Shown: piece by piece, positions 8,536 through 18,265 of the stretch
Layout: each line of letters starts with the position of its first letter
Position numbering within the stretch: position 1 is the stretch's first letter
Assembly (NCBI RefSeq): GCF_001542915.1
Contig: NZ_LNNH01000002.1
Span: forward strand, 1-64,000
DNA from: Peribacillus simplex
Lineage (GTDB): Bacteria; Bacillota; Bacilli; Bacillales; DSM-1321
Direction: 5' to 3'
Length of the DNA stretch: 64,000 bases
Program-made: the position numbers and the translations under genes
The notes under the pieces: model-generated
Databases searched by the model: none
Seen by the model: the letters and a program-made list of their open reading frames with translations, nothing else
Told to the model about the DNA's origin: nothing

Positions 8536-10320
8536 ATGTTATACCCAATCGTAACCGAGACGAGAAACCTCATCGACCTTAATGGAGTTTGGAACTTTAA
8601 ATTGGATCCGGGCTTCCATGAAGATTGGAAAGACGAAAAATTATTGGGTACAATGACGATGGCCGTCCCTGCTTCCTTCAATGATGTAGGAGTTACAAGT
8701 GAAATCCGTAATCACGTTGGCTGGGTCTGGTATGAACGTGAATTTACCTTACCGGTCTCCCTTGCGTCGGAGCGTATTATAGTAAGATTCGGTTCGGCAA
8801 CACATGTTGCAAAGGTATATGTAAATGGAGAGCTGGCAATTGAACATAAAGGCGGATTCCTCCCGTTTGAAGCAGAAATCAATCCCTTTTTAACCCCTGG
8901 GAAAAACCGGCTGACGGTCGCCGTAAACAATGTTGTCGACCATACCACATTGCCGGTCGGAACTTATTCGGAAAAAGAAGTTGCTGGCATTGGAAAAGTA
9001 ATCCGCAATATGCCTAATTTCGACTTTTTCAACTACGCTGGGCTGCAACGTCCGGTAAAGATCTATACAACACCTCGCACGTACATTAAAGATGTAACGA
9101 TAGTGACAGAATTGAGTGGAGAAATAAGCTATACAGTAAAGACAGCAGGGAAATCGGAGATTAATGTCAGCGTGATGGATGAGTCAGGTGAAGTTGTTGG
9201 CACGGCAGCTGGTGCCTCAAATGCAATCATGGTCAAGGATGCGAAGCTTTGGGAGCCGTTGAATGCCTATTTATATACGTTGAATATAGAACTATCCGAA
9301 GATGGAGAAATGGTCGATCAATATGAACAGCCCTTTGGGATCAGGACAGTTGAGGTGCAAAATGGGAAATTCCTCATCAACGACAAGCCCTTTTATTTTA
9401 AAGGCTTTGGTAAGCATGAAGATACACCGATCCATGGCAGGGGGTTCAATGAAGCAGGAAATGTAATGGATTTCAAGCTAATGAAATGGTTGGGCGCCAA
9501 TTCATTCCGGACCTCCCATTATCCTTATTCTGAAGAATTGATGCGTCTTGCCGACCGTGAAGGCATCGTTGTCATTGATGAATCGACGGCCGTTGGTGTC
9601 CATTTGAACTTTATGGCAGTACTGAACGGACAAACAAATAAGAAGAGCACATGGCAGGCAATCAAAACGTTTGAGCATCATCAAGACGTTATGAGAGAGC
9701 TGATAGAACGCGATAAGAATCATCCTTCAGTCGTGATGTGGAGTATCGCGAATGAACCTGCTTCAGAGGAAGAGGGGGCATATGAATATTTTAAACCGTT
9801 AGTCGACTTAACGAAGGAGTTGGACCCGCAAAGAAGGCCAGTTACAATCGTTACTCATCTAGGTGCAACGCCAAAAACCGACAAAGTTGCTGACTTGATT
9901 GATGTCCTTGCATTGAATCGCTATTACGGCTGGTATATTGACGGCGGGGACCTTGATTCGGCAAAAGCGAAGCTGCGTGAGGAATTTGAAGGCTGGAATG
10001 AAAGATGTCCCGAAAAGCCAATTATGATGACGGAGTATGGAGCGGATACAGTGGCCGGTTTCCATGATGTAGATCCGGTCATGTTCACCGAAGAATACCA
10101 AGTGGAATATTTAAAAGCCAATCATGAAGTTTTTGATGAATTCAATAATTTTATCGGCGAACAAGTTTGGAACTTCGCGGACTTCGCAACGAGTCAAGGG
10201 ATCATGCGTGTCCAAGGCAATAAAAAAGGAGTCTTTACCCGAGAGCGAAAACCGAAGCATGCTGCTCATGAGTTACGCAGGCGCTGGACGGAAATTCCTG
10301 ATTTCCACTATAAGAAATAA
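8536..10320 (+). CDS. uidA: Beta-glucuronidase, glycoside hydrolase family 2
   Basis: A 594-aa GH2 enzyme with the usual three parts: a jelly-roll sugar-binding domain (to about residue 180), an immunoglobulin-like domain, and a TIM barrel from about residue 275. The acid/base is Glu407 in SIANEPAS and the nucleophile Glu500 in [18 protein letters not shown] and [13 protein letters not shown] are typical of glucuronidases rather than galactosidases. There is no signal peptide, so it acts on imported glucuronides. AAAGGAG precedes the ATG at 8536 by eight bases. About 90 bp separate it from uxaC, consistent with one transcript, and a terminator lies downstream. Confidence 0.95.
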   Translation: MLYPIVTETRNLIDLNGVWNFKLDPGFHEDWKDEKLLGTMTMAVPASFNDVGVTSEIRNHVGWVWYEREFTLPVSLASERIIVRFGSATHVAKVYVNGELAIEHKGGFLPFEAEINPFLTPGKNRLTVAVNNVVDHTTLPVGTYSEKEVAGIGKVIRNMPNFDFFNYAGLQRPVKIYTTPRTYIKDVTIVTELSGEISYTVKTAGKSEINVSVMDESGEVVGTAAGASNAIMVKDAKLWEPLNAYLYTLNIELSEDGEMVDQYEQPFGIRTVEVQNGKFLINDKPFYFKGFGKHEDTPIHGRGFNEAGNVMDFKLMKWLGANSFRTSHYPYSEELMRLADREGIVVIDESTAVGVHLNFMAVLNGQTNKKSTWQAIKTFEHHQDVMRELIERDKNHPSVVMWSIANEPASEEEGAYEYFKPLVDLTKELDPQRRPVTIVTHLGATPKTDKVADLIDVLALNRYYGWYIDGGDLDSAKAKLREEFEGWNERCPEKPIMMTEYGADTVAGFHDVDPVMFTEEYQVEYLKANHEVFDEFNNFIGEQVWNFADFATSQGIMRVQGNKKGVFTRERKPKHAAHELRRRWTEIPDFHYKK

Positions 10321-10395
10321 GGTGGGTGCACTTCCGGAGTTGTCTGGGAAATAAGGGCGAAACAAGTGTTGAAGCAGGCTTTAAAAGTGAATTCG

Positions 10396-10423
10396 AAAGC
10401 ATCAGGATATTCCCTGGTGCTTT
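10396..10423 (+). terminator. Terminator after beta-glucuronidase
   Basis: AAAGCATCAGG pairs with CCTGGTGCTTT (one wobble pair) around a 6-nt loop and ends in TTTT. Confidence 0.7.
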
Positions 10424-10594
10424 TGTGCAAGAATGATAGCATTTGCCTGATAATATTTTGCAAAAAGCAATATCAGTCAAAAATAAAGAATTATTCAGCC
10501 TTTTAGGAGAATGCTTTTTTAATAGGGCTCCGATAAAATAAACGTAAGGAAAATAATGAATTGATAGCGCTTACTTTACGAGGTGTTTAGTGTA

Positions 10595-11509
10595 ATGAAT
10601 GATCATCTACCATCTTTTTATCCAGGCCAGCCTATGGGGGATTGGATCAATTCCTTTTACCGAGTGCATGGGGTGGAGGCACACCCATTCAACTTTCACT
10701 CACATCATGAGTATGAGATTTACTTTTTTCATTCAGGGGATTGCCGGTATTTAATCAACAACCGGATCTATGATTTACAGCCGGGGGATATCATTCTTTT
10801 GGATGGCATGACCTTGCATAAACCTAATCCGCAGCCAGGAAGTACTTACATAAGAAGCATGATTCACTTTTCACCAATTTGGCTGCAGGAGTTGTTGGTT
10901 ATCCTGGGAACCCCAAATTTGCTTGATCCCTTTCAGAAGCTTAACAATTGCTTGCTGCGGACAGGTTATGATGAAGCCGGGATTTGTGTGGACGAAGGAT
11001 TAAAGAGGATCAGCGGCCTTATTGCTAATCAAGAGGCAGAACTGCAGCAAAAAGGGAAAAAAAGTAACACGAGTGAAGCGGAAATAAAACTGGAACTTGT
11101 TCAATTACTGGTGAAAATCTATAAAATGAGCCATAAAGAATTAGCTCAGCATTCCAACAAAAGGACCGAAAAGGAGCATCATGCTGAGGGAATTGCCTCT
11201 TGGATCAATGATCACTATACCGAAAAAGTAAGTTTGGATCGACTGGCCAATGAAATGAATCTTAGTAAGTATTACGCATCCCACGTTTTCAAGGAAGTAA
11301 CTGGGTTTACCGTCATGGAATATGTGATGGGCTGCCGGTTTAACCAGGTGAAGTATTTGCTGGAAATGGAACCTGACCAAACGCTTGGGGAGATCTCCCA
11401 GGCAACGGGTTTTGAAAGTATTGCTCACTTCAGCAGGTTTTTTAAGGGAAAATCTGGCGTGACGCCATCTCAATATCGTAAAAATAGACTGAACATTGGG
11501 ATATCTTAA
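10595..11509 (+). CDS. AraC-family transcriptional regulator with cupin sensor
   Basis: A 304-aa regulator. The N-terminal cupin carries HSHHEYEIYFFHSGDCRYLI and YDLQPGDIILLDGMTLHKP, the sugar-sensing pattern of AraC/MelR-type proteins. The C-terminal 100 residues hold the double helix-turn-helix, with LANEMNLSKYYASHVFKEVTG as first HTH and ISQATGFESIAHFSRFFKGKSGVTPSQYR as the family signature. The start at 10595 uses GAGGTG nine bases upstream; a GTG at 10583 overlaps that site. It is the first gene of a six-gene run and only 19 bp precede the next gene, so it probably controls its own operon. A poor cre match (TGATAGCGCTTACT) lies at 10562. Confidence 0.9.
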   Translation: MNDHLPSFYPGQPMGDWINSFYRVHGVEAHPFNFHSHHEYEIYFFHSGDCRYLINNRIYDLQPGDIILLDGMTLHKPNPQPGSTYIRSMIHFSPIWLQELLVILGTPNLLDPFQKLNNCLLRTGYDEAGICVDEGLKRISGLIANQEAELQQKGKKSNTSEAEIKLELVQLLVKIYKMSHKELAQHSNKRTEKEHHAEGIASWINDHYTEKVSLDRLANEMNLSKYYASHVFKEVTGFTVMEYVMGCRFNQVKYLLEMEPDQTLGEISQATGFESIAHFSRFFKGKSGVTPSQYRKNRLNIGIS

Positions 11510-11528
11510 GGGGGAGGGGGAAATCTAA

Positions 11529-12428
11529 ATGAATCCAAATCTATTGATATCAGGATTTTCCGATGAAATTTCATCGGATTTTGATATACAGCTTGAAACG
11601 GTTGCAAAGCTTGGAATGAAGTATATTTCTTTACGTGGCATTGACGGGAGAAACATAGGGGATTTTTCAATCGAAGACATAAGAAGCACGGTACTTCCTA
11701 GACTCCAAAAAGCAGGCATAGGTGTATCTTCCATCGGATCGCCAATCGGAAAGATCTTTATAAATGATGAAGCCGGTTTTTTGGAACATAGGCGGATGCT
11801 GGAGGTTATTTGTCAAATAAGCACCCTGCTAGACTGCAAATATATCCGCGTTTTCAGTTTTTATATTCCAAACGGGGAGGAGCCTGACCGATTTGGAGAA
11901 GATGTGGTAAGGAAATTGAAAGAATTCACGGCCATAGCCGAAAAATACGATGTTATTTTATTGCATGAAAATGAGAAGGATATCTACGGAGATATCGGCC
12001 GAAGATGCGCGGAAATATTGGAAAAGGTAGATTCGGAAAATTTTAAGGCGATTTTTGATTTTGCCAACTTTGTCCAGTGTGGTGAAAACACCCAGGATTG
12101 CTACAACTTGCTGAAGGATGATGTGATGTATATCCATATCAAGGATGCCGTCACAAAAAGGAATCAAAATGTTTTGTGCGGAATGGGAGATGGAAGAATA
12201 CCGGAAATCCTTTCTCAATTGATAGATGAAGGCTACAAAGGTTTCTTGACCCTTGAGCCGCATCTTGCTCGGTTTGATTCATTAAAGGATCTGGAGCTGG
12301 AAGACGCTATGTGGTTTATCGAGAATAAAGGGCTTGATGGAAAAAGCGGCTATAAGCTTCAATACGAGGCACTCTTAAAGATTCTAGGGAAAATTGATAA
12401 TGAGGAGAGATTGGCATGGAAAAAGTGA
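11529..12428 (+). CDS. AP2Ec/IolE-like TIM-barrel sugar isomerase, epimerase or eliminase
   Basis: A 299-aa TIM-barrel protein of the AP-endonuclease-2 / xylose-isomerase-like superfamily. Candidate metal ligands are Glu in LLHENEKDIYGD, Asp in IFDFANFVQ, His in YIHIKDAV and Glu in FLTLEPHLARF, the standard E-D-H-E set, so the active site appears intact. Members act as isomerases, epimerases or, in newly described 3-keto-glycoside pathways, as eliminases. GGGGGAGGGGG lies before the ATG. The end overlaps the next gene by 13 bp, a sign of translational coupling with a Gfo/Idh dehydrogenase. Substrate unknown; glycoside or uronate chemistry is suggested by the neighbourhood. Confidence 0.85.
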   Translation: MNPNLLISGFSDEISSDFDIQLETVAKLGMKYISLRGIDGRNIGDFSIEDIRSTVLPRLQKAGIGVSSIGSPIGKIFINDEAGFLEHRRMLEVICQISTLLDCKYIRVFSFYIPNGEEPDRFGEDVVRKLKEFTAIAEKYDVILLHENEKDIYGDIGRRCAEILEKVDSENFKAIFDFANFVQCGENTQDCYNLLKDDVMYIHIKDAVTKRNQNVLCGMGDGRIPEILSQLIDEGYKGFLTLEPHLARFDSLKDLELEDAMWFIENKGLDGKSGYKLQYEALLKILGKIDNEERLAWKK

Positions 12429-13576
12429 GATTGGGGATAGTTGGGCTAGGTGCGCAAGGCGGGCTATATGCAGGATTTCTGGCTGATGGAAAAGTGGAAA
12501 ACATGGTGATCGGGGCGATTTGTGATATTGACCCTGCTAAGAAGGAATTGGCCGCAGAAAAATATCCAGACGTCCCTTTTTATGAGGATTACAGGGATAT
12601 GCTCGATAGCGGAGATATGGATGCGGTCGTTACTTGTGTGCCACATTATCTGCATCCGGAAATAGGTGTGGAAGCATTGAAGAGGGAGATTCATGCTTTG
12701 GTCGAAAAGCCCGCTGGCGTATATACAAAGCAGGTAAGGGAGCTCAATGATTATGCAGCCCAAAAACCGCATTTAACATTCGGTATCGTGTTCAATCAAC
12801 GGATGAATCCACTGTATCAAAAGGTGAAGGAAATCATCGATAATGGGGAGATTGGCCAAATACGCCGAACAAATTGGATGATCACGACCTGGTGGAGGCC
12901 ACAGGGATACTACGATTCAAGTGCATGGAGGGCAACGTGGGGTGAAGAGGGCGGCGGTGTTCTCGTGAATCAGGCACCACATCAGCTTGACTTGCTTCAA
13001 TGGATATGCGGAATACCCAAAAAGGTATACTCCAATGTGAAATATGGATATCAGCGGAATATTGCAGTCGAGGATGAAGTCACGGCTCTTCTTGATTACG
13101 GGAATGGGGCCACGGGTGTGTTCATTACCTGCACCCATGATGTGATTGGCACAGATCGGTTTGAAATAGTAGGAGATAAAGGAAAAATCGTTGTCGATGA
13201 CAGCAAGAAAGTGACGATCAAAAGACTTTCGAAGCCAGAATCGGAATTGAGTGACAGCATGAGCATGCAGGATGTCATGAAAATATTCATGGGCGGCAAT
13301 CAATCTGATATTTACAGTGAGGAAGTGCTGGAATTCGAAAGTGTATGGGGGGCACAGCATATAGCCGTATTGGAAAACTTCGCTGCAGCGGTATTGGAAG
13401 GGACCCCGATACTTGCTCCTGGCAGTGACGGTATTCATGGAGTTACCTTAGCGAATGCGATTCATCTATCAAGCTGGTTGGATAAAGAAATCGAAATCCC
13501 ATTCGATGAAGAACTATTCTTGCTGGAATTGAAAAAGCGAATTGAGGAAGAAAAGAATGCGCCTGTCACATCGTAA
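12416..13576 (+). CDS. Gfo/Idh/MocA-family sugar dehydrogenase (first copy)
   Basis: A 386-aa NAD(P)-dependent oxidoreductase. The Rossmann motif GIVGLGAQGGLYAG begins at residue 5, the EKPAGVY motif with the conserved lysine lies near residue 100, and GGGVLVNQAPHQLDLLQWICG near residue 180 carries the catalytic His/Asp region. At 386 aa it is longer than the usual 330-350. It overlaps the upstream TIM-barrel gene by 13 bp. Such enzymes oxidise sugar hydroxyls, often at C3 of glycosides or on inositols; pairing with an AP2Ec protein favours an oxidise-then-rearrange step. The exact sugar is not visible from sequence. Confidence 0.9.
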   Translation: MEKVRLGIVGLGAQGGLYAGFLADGKVENMVIGAICDIDPAKKELAAEKYPDVPFYEDYRDMLDSGDMDAVVTCVPHYLHPEIGVEALKREIHALVEKPAGVYTKQVRELNDYAAQKPHLTFGIVFNQRMNPLYQKVKEIIDNGEIGQIRRTNWMITTWWRPQGYYDSSAWRATWGEEGGGVLVNQAPHQLDLLQWICGIPKKVYSNVKYGYQRNIAVEDEVTALLDYGNGATGVFITCTHDVIGTDRFEIVGDKGKIVVDDSKKVTIKRLSKPESELSDSMSMQDVMKIFMGGNQSDIYSEEVLEFESVWGAQHIAVLENFAAAVLEGTPILAPGSDGIHGVTLANAIHLSSWLDKEIEIPFDEELFLLELKKRIEEEKNAPVTS

Positions 13577-13636
13577 TGTGATTAAATCCAGAAATATTCA
13601 CTGGTAAAGAAATCTGTTAGAGGGGGAGATTGGAGT

Positions 13637-14659
13637 ATGTTGAAAACGGCAGTTATCGGGCTCGGAGATATTTCTCCCATACACATTCTTGCCATACAAG
13701 CAAACCCAATGGTTGAGCTGTGCGCTGTTTGCGATATCGATGAAGCCTTAAGGGATTCTGTACCTGGTGCTAAATTTTATGAATATTACCAAGAGATGAT
13801 TGAAACGGAGGCAATCGATTGTGTCCACCTTTGTCTGCCTCACCATCTTCATTATCCTGTGGCGAAATATTGTATGGAACAAGGGGTGCATGTATTTCAG
13901 GAAAAACCTTTGGGCTTGAACACCGAAGAAGGACTAACACTTGTGAAGCTAGAGGAAAAACATAAGAATGTAAGGTTGTGTGTATGTTTACAGAACCGCT
14001 TCAATGAATCTTTTAAAAAGCTTCAAAAATTGCTGGACAGCGGCATCTACGGCAAGGTGCTTGGCGTGAAGGGAATAGTAACCTGGAGCAGGCCGCCATC
14101 CTATTATGAGGTGAAGCCATGGCGCGGAAAACTGGACCAAGCCGGAGGAGGGGTCATGATCAATCAAGCCCTTCATACACTGGATTTGATGCAGCTGATT
14201 GGTGGGAAAATGGTTTCAATAAAAGGGGAGGTTTCCAGACTGCTGGATTATGAGATTGAAGTGGAAGATACAGCCATAGCAAATATTACGTTCGACAGCG
14301 GGGCGCGGGGGCTGTTTTTCGCTACGATCGCGAATGCGGACAATGATAGTGTGGAGTTACAGGTGCTTTTGGAGAAGGGAAAACTCACCATTAAAGACAG
14401 TATTCTCTTTAGTGTGGATGAAATGGGAAATAAGGAAAGATTGGCGGAAGACGCGAAGCTTCCCGGATCGAAGTTCTATTATGGTGCCAGCCATGCCAAA
14501 TTAATTGATGCCTTCTATGAAAGCATTTTATCTGACACGCAAGCTTACGTTCATGCCTGGGAAGCCGTTCCATCGCTCAAAATGATTGAAGCGATTCGAA
14601 AATCATCGCAAATGAAAAAAGCGATATTCATGGAGGGACAATATAATGGGAAAAGCTAA
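13637..14659 (+). CDS. Gfo/Idh/MocA-family sugar dehydrogenase (second copy)
   Basis: A 340-aa NAD(P)-dependent oxidoreductase, related to but clearly distinct from its neighbour. It starts with the variant Rossmann motif VIGLGDISPIHILAI, where two of the usual glycines are replaced, has the EKPLGLN motif near residue 95, and GGGVMINQALHTLDLMQLIGG near residue 175. AGAGGGGGAGA precedes the ATG at 13637. The end overlaps the following TIM-barrel gene by 14 bp, so the operon holds two dehydrogenase/TIM-barrel pairs. Having two differing copies suggests oxidation of one intermediate and reduction of another, or two substrates. Confidence 0.9.
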   Translation: MLKTAVIGLGDISPIHILAIQANPMVELCAVCDIDEALRDSVPGAKFYEYYQEMIETEAIDCVHLCLPHHLHYPVAKYCMEQGVHVFQEKPLGLNTEEGLTLVKLEEKHKNVRLCVCLQNRFNESFKKLQKLLDSGIYGKVLGVKGIVTWSRPPSYYEVKPWRGKLDQAGGGVMINQALHTLDLMQLIGGKMVSIKGEVSRLLDYEIEVEDTAIANITFDSGARGLFFATIANADNDSVELQVLLEKGKLTIKDSILFSVDEMGNKERLAEDAKLPGSKFYYGASHAKLIDAFYESILSDTQAYVHAWEAVPSLKMIEAIRKSSQMKKAIFMEGQYNGKS

Positions 14660-15509
14660 AATCGGTGTGCAAATGATGATGCTTAAAGGGAAGGTCGAGG
14701 AATTGGGCGTCTATGAAACGATGAGAAAAATCAAGGAGCTCGATTTTCATGCTGTTGAAGTTTCACAAATTCCGATGACTGCTGAAAATGTTGCCGAGTT
14801 AAAAAGGGCCAGCCAAGATTTCGATATAGAAATTGCCGCTCTATCAGCCGCGTTAGAGCCGATGCTGCCAGGAATGGCAGGGGAAACACTAACGGATGAT
14901 TTCGAGAAAATCGTAAGCGATTGCAAAACGTTGGATTGCAGTTTTTTACGAATTGGCATGCTTCCTTTTACGACTATAGGCGATAAAGATAAAATCCTTA
15001 GTTTCGTAAAAAAAGCGGACGAAGCAGCGGAAAGATTGGCCGAGCATAAGATAGAGCTGTATTATCATAATCACCATATAGAATTCCAAAAATACGATGG
15101 TGAATATTTATTGGATATCATCAAGGATAATACGCGCAGGATAGGCTTTGAATTGGACGTCCACTGGATTCAAAGGGGCGGACTGGATCCGGTTGCGGTA
15201 ATCAATAAATTCGAGGGAAGAATCGCTTTAATTCATTTAAAGGACTATCGCATCGGTCAATTGGATATGAGCGGTTTTAAAAACGATTTTGACCAAGACA
15301 AGTTTTTTCAAGCCTTCAACAACGTAATTCAATTCGCAGAGCTTGGTGAAGGAAGTCTTGATCTCAAAGCGATCATCGAAGCCGGCTTGAACAGCGGTTC
15401 ACAGTACTTTCTCATTGAGCAAGATGACTTATACGGCCGAGATCCATTCGATTGCCTCAAAACCTCTGCAGATCACTTAAGGAGCCTAGGTTATTCTGAC
15501 TGGTTTTGA
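14646..15509 (+). CDS. AP2Ec/IolE-like TIM-barrel protein (second copy)
   Basis: A 287-aa TIM-barrel protein of the sugar phosphate isomerase/epimerase superfamily. Candidate active-site residues are in YYHNHHIEFQKYDG, GFELDVHWIQRGG, LIHLKDYRIGQ and YFLIEQDDLYGRDPF, giving the usual carboxylate and histidine ligand set. It shares only general fold features with the first copy in the operon and is closer in motif style to IolE/YcjR-like proteins. The ATG overlaps the end of the second dehydrogenase gene, with GGAGGGAC eight bases upstream, so the two are coupled. Substrate is unknown. Confidence 0.85.
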   Translation: MGKAKIGVQMMMLKGKVEELGVYETMRKIKELDFHAVEVSQIPMTAENVAELKRASQDFDIEIAALSAALEPMLPGMAGETLTDDFEKIVSDCKTLDCSFLRIGMLPFTTIGDKDKILSFVKKADEAAERLAEHKIELYYHNHHIEFQKYDGEYLLDIIKDNTRRIGFELDVHWIQRGGLDPVAVINKFEGRIALIHLKDYRIGQLDMSGFKNDFDQDKFFQAFNNVIQFAELGEGSLDLKAIIEAGLNSGSQYFLIEQDDLYGRDPFDCLKTSADHLRSLGYSDWF

Positions 15510-15637
15510 TCCGATAAGAAAAGCGATTGGCACTGGCCGTAGATTATCAATGGAATCAAGGATTACGGGTAAATTAATCAAGGTATCGAGAGTTGATTTG
15601 CTCCCCAATGATTTCCTTGCAGGATAGGAGAAGCGGA

Positions 15638-16408
15638 ATGACAAATTTATTCGATTTAACTGGAAAAACCGCCGTTGCGATTGGCGGAAATAGCGTATTG
15701 GGTTCTGCCATTTCTCAAGGACTTGCTGCACAGGGTGCTAAGGTAGCGATAGTCGGACGAAATCTTGACAAAGCAAAAGAAGTTGTTAAGGAAATTGAAA
15801 ACGGCGGCGGAAGCGCAAAGGCTTTTCAGGCTGATGTATGCTCCCGTGAATCTTTATTGGAAGCGGCAGATCAAATTCAACGGTGGTCCGGCGGCTGGGA
15901 TATCCTTCTGAATGCGCCTGGGAAAAATAGTTCAACACCGTTCTTTGAACTGGAAATGGATGAATGGGACGATATTATGGATGTCAACTTGAAGGGTATC
16001 GTGTTAACCTGCCAGATCTTTGCGAAGAAAATGATCGATCAGGAAAGACGAGGCAGTATCATCAATATTTCTTCCGTTTCTTCCACGACGCCCTTATCAA
16101 AGGTATTTACATATTCCGTTTCAAAGGCAGGGCTTAACAGCGTGACACAGTTTTTGTCGCGGGAATTCGCCCCGAACGGCATCCGTGTCAATGCAATCAT
16201 CCCCGGTTTCTTTCCTGCAGAACAAAATAGAAAAATCTTGAGCGCTGAAAGGATTGAGTCGATCATGGAGCATACGCCAATGAATCGTTTTGGCACTCCG
16301 GAGGAATTGCAAGGTGCTGCCGTGTGGCTCGCCTCTGAAAAAGCATCGAGCTTTGTCACTGGGACACTTATTCGAGTGGACGGTGGATTTGGCAGTATGA
16401 CAATTTGA
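15638..16408 (+). CDS. SDR oxidoreductase, probable D-mannonate oxidoreductase (YjmF/UxuB-like)
   Basis: A 256-aa classical short-chain dehydrogenase. The cofactor loop reads GGNSVLGSAIS near residue 12, the catalytic tyrosine is Tyr159 in YSVSK with Lys163, and the C-terminal region has NAIIPGFFPAEQNR, HTPMNRFGTPEELQGAAVWLAS and SSFVTGTLIRVDGGF. This tail closely resembles D-mannonate oxidoreductases of the SDR type, which interconvert fructuronate and mannonate, the step after UxaC. That assignment is from memory of motifs and is not proven. The ATG at 15638 has ATAGGAGA before it; an earlier in-frame ATG at 15593 lacks a site. Last gene of the AraC-led operon; a terminator follows. Confidence 0.8.
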   Translation: MTNLFDLTGKTAVAIGGNSVLGSAISQGLAAQGAKVAIVGRNLDKAKEVVKEIENGGGSAKAFQADVCSRESLLEAADQIQRWSGGWDILLNAPGKNSSTPFFELEMDEWDDIMDVNLKGIVLTCQIFAKKMIDQERRGSIINISSVSSTTPLSKVFTYSVSKAGLNSVTQFLSREFAPNGIRVNAIIPGFFPAEQNRKILSAERIESIMEHTPMNRFGTPEELQGAAVWLASEKASSFVTGTLIRVDGGFGSMTI

Positions 16409-16427
16409 GAGATATAACAAGAACGAC

Positions 16428-16458
16428 AAGAGGTAAAGCGACCAGGGCTTTACCTCTT
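16428..16458 (+). terminator. Terminator ending the AraC-led operon
   Basis: AAGAGGTAAAGC and GCTTTACCTCTT pair over 12 bp around a 7-nt loop, ending in TTTA. Confidence 0.8.
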
Positions 16459-16654
16459 TATTATGCGTACGTACCACTCCAATGATTTTGACCTTTTCTT
16501 TCTCTCCATCCGATAATCCTCTTTCATTCGCTTATAGATAATCATTTCCTCAGTGGTGACCTTCAGATGTTTACCATAGTTCTATTTGTGTTTGTGAGTT
16601 CCAGGATGTTTTGTATAAAATACCCTTTTGTGAAGAAACATAGAAAAAAGGAGT

Positions 16655-18265
16655 TTGAGCGACCTGCAAAAAATGGGGGTAACCAGCTTGATTCGTAATG
16701 TGGGCAAATTATTGGATAAAAGAAAACAAAAAAAACCGGATATACGACAACCTGATCAAGATTCGAAGCCTGCGGATCGGTTAGATGCGAATTTCAGCCG
16801 AAACGTAGAGACATTTCGTTCCATTTATGATAATTGTTCGGATGTCATGTTCCGCCAGTTCCTACTTTTTGGTAAGACACAGGCCATGCTTATCTACATT
16901 GAGGGACTTTCGGATATTGGGGGAATTGAAGAAAATGTACTTTCCCCGCTCATGCAGGAAACGAACGTTGCTACACAGCCATTACATGAATTCCTTGAAC
17001 ATAAAATGCCCGTTTCCAAATTGAAAAGAGTGAATACGCTAGCGGATTGCATTGAATCGATTTCGACTGAAAATCCGCTCCTTTTATATGATGGTGAAGG
17101 TTACGGATTTTCGATAGGATTGTCCAAATGGGAAAAGAGGGCAATTGAGGAACCCGTCGCGGAAGGTGGAATCAGGGGTTCGCGGGAGGGGTTCAATGAA
17201 TCGCTCGGCATCAATACGTCACAGCTAAGAAGGATCATAAAAAGCCCTGCACTTAAAATACGGTCCATGAAAATAGGCGATTACACCAAAACGACGGTCG
17301 CGATTGCTTATGTCGATGGATTGGTGGATCAATCCTTGATCACTGAAATTACAGCTCGTTTGGAACGAATCAAGATGGATGGCATCTTAGAGAGCGGGTA
17401 CATCGAGGAAATGATTGAGGACAATCCATTTTCCCCTTTTCCGCAAATCATGTCGACAGAACGTCCGGATGTCGCCAGTTCATCCCTGTTGGAGGGCCGT
17501 GCCCTCATTCTTGTCGATGGGACTCCGTTCACGTTGATTGCCCCGGTATCCTTCTTTTCATTGATTCAATCCCAGGAGGATTATTATCAACGATTCATGG
17601 TAGGAACTGTCATTAGATGGCTACGCTATGTGTTCATGGTTTTATCTCTTTTACTGCCTTCCTTGTACGTCGCAATACTGACTTTCCATGCAGAAGCGGT
17701 GCCGACAGCATTATTGCTAAGCATGGCAGCATCAAGGGAAGCGGTTCCGTTTCCTGCCATAGTGGAAGCGCTCATTATGGAAATAACGTTTGAGGCATTA
17801 AGGGAGGCAGGTGTCCGTTTGCCCAAGCAGATAGGGTCAGCTGTAAGTATCGTTGGAGCTCTTGTCATTGGACAAGCTTCCGTTCAAGCGGGGTTGGTAT
17901 CAGCACCAATGGTCATTGTCGTGGCCATTACGGGAATCTCTTCTTTCATGATGCCGCGCTATATTGCGGGAATCGCCATCAGGATGCTGCGGTTTCCAAT
18001 GATGCTGCTTGCAGGAACGTTAGGGCTGCTTGGTATCATGATGGGAATCATTGCCATTGCCATTCATCTATGCAATCTCCGTTCTTTCGGGGTTCCTTAC
18101 TTATCCCCGCTAGCCCCGATGAAAAGCCGGGAGCTGAAAGATGTGCTGTGGAGGGCTCCTTGGTGGATGATGGATTCACGGCCGCGGCTAACGGGTGAAG
18201 CCAACTCTTACCGCCAGTCTCCTGAACAGGGACCAAAACCAAACAGGGGAAGTGAAGAAAAGTGA
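16655..18265 (+). CDS. GerA-family germinant receptor subunit A
   Basis: A protein of about 536 aa with the GerA layout: a cytoplasmic N-terminal region of about 300 residues containing GIRGSREGFNESLGINTSQLRR and STERPDVASSSLLEGRALILVDG, then about five membrane segments and a cytoplasmic tail with PYLSPLAPMKSRELKD. Subunit A pairs with B and C in the spore inner membrane to sense germinants. The start is uncertain: AAAAAAGGAG at 16644-16653 is only 1 nt from the TTG at 16655, ten from an in-frame CTG at 16664 and 19 from the ATG at 16673. First gene of a four-gene operon with overlapping ends. Confidence 0.9.
   Translation: MSDLQKMGVTSLIRNVGKLLDKRKQKKPDIRQPDQDSKPADRLDANFSRNVETFRSIYDNCSDVMFRQFLLFGKTQAMLIYIEGLSDIGGIEENVLSPLMQETNVATQPLHEFLEHKMPVSKLKRVNTLADCIESISTENPLLLYDGEGYGFSIGLSKWEKRAIEEPVAEGGIRGSREGFNESLGINTSQLRRIIKSPALKIRSMKIGDYTKTTVAIAYVDGLVDQSLITEITARLERIKMDGILESGYIEEMIEDNPFSPFPQIMSTERPDVASSSLLEGRALILVDGTPFTLIAPVSFFSLIQSQEDYYQRFMVGTVIRWLRYVFMVLSLLLPSLYVAILTFHAEAVPTALLLSMAASREAVPFPAIVEALIMEITFEALREAGVRLPKQIGSAVSIVGALVIGQASVQAGLVSAPMVIVVAITGISSFMMPRYIAGIAIRMLRFPMMLLAGTLGLLGIMMGIIAIAIHLCNLRSFGVPYLSPLAPMKSRELKDVLWRAPWWMMDSRPRLTGEANSYRQSPEQGPKPNRGSEEK

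Noticed and set aside
12917-13438. 173-codon minus-strand frame
   Set aside because: It is antisense to the first Gfo/Idh dehydrogenase and lacks any start signal.
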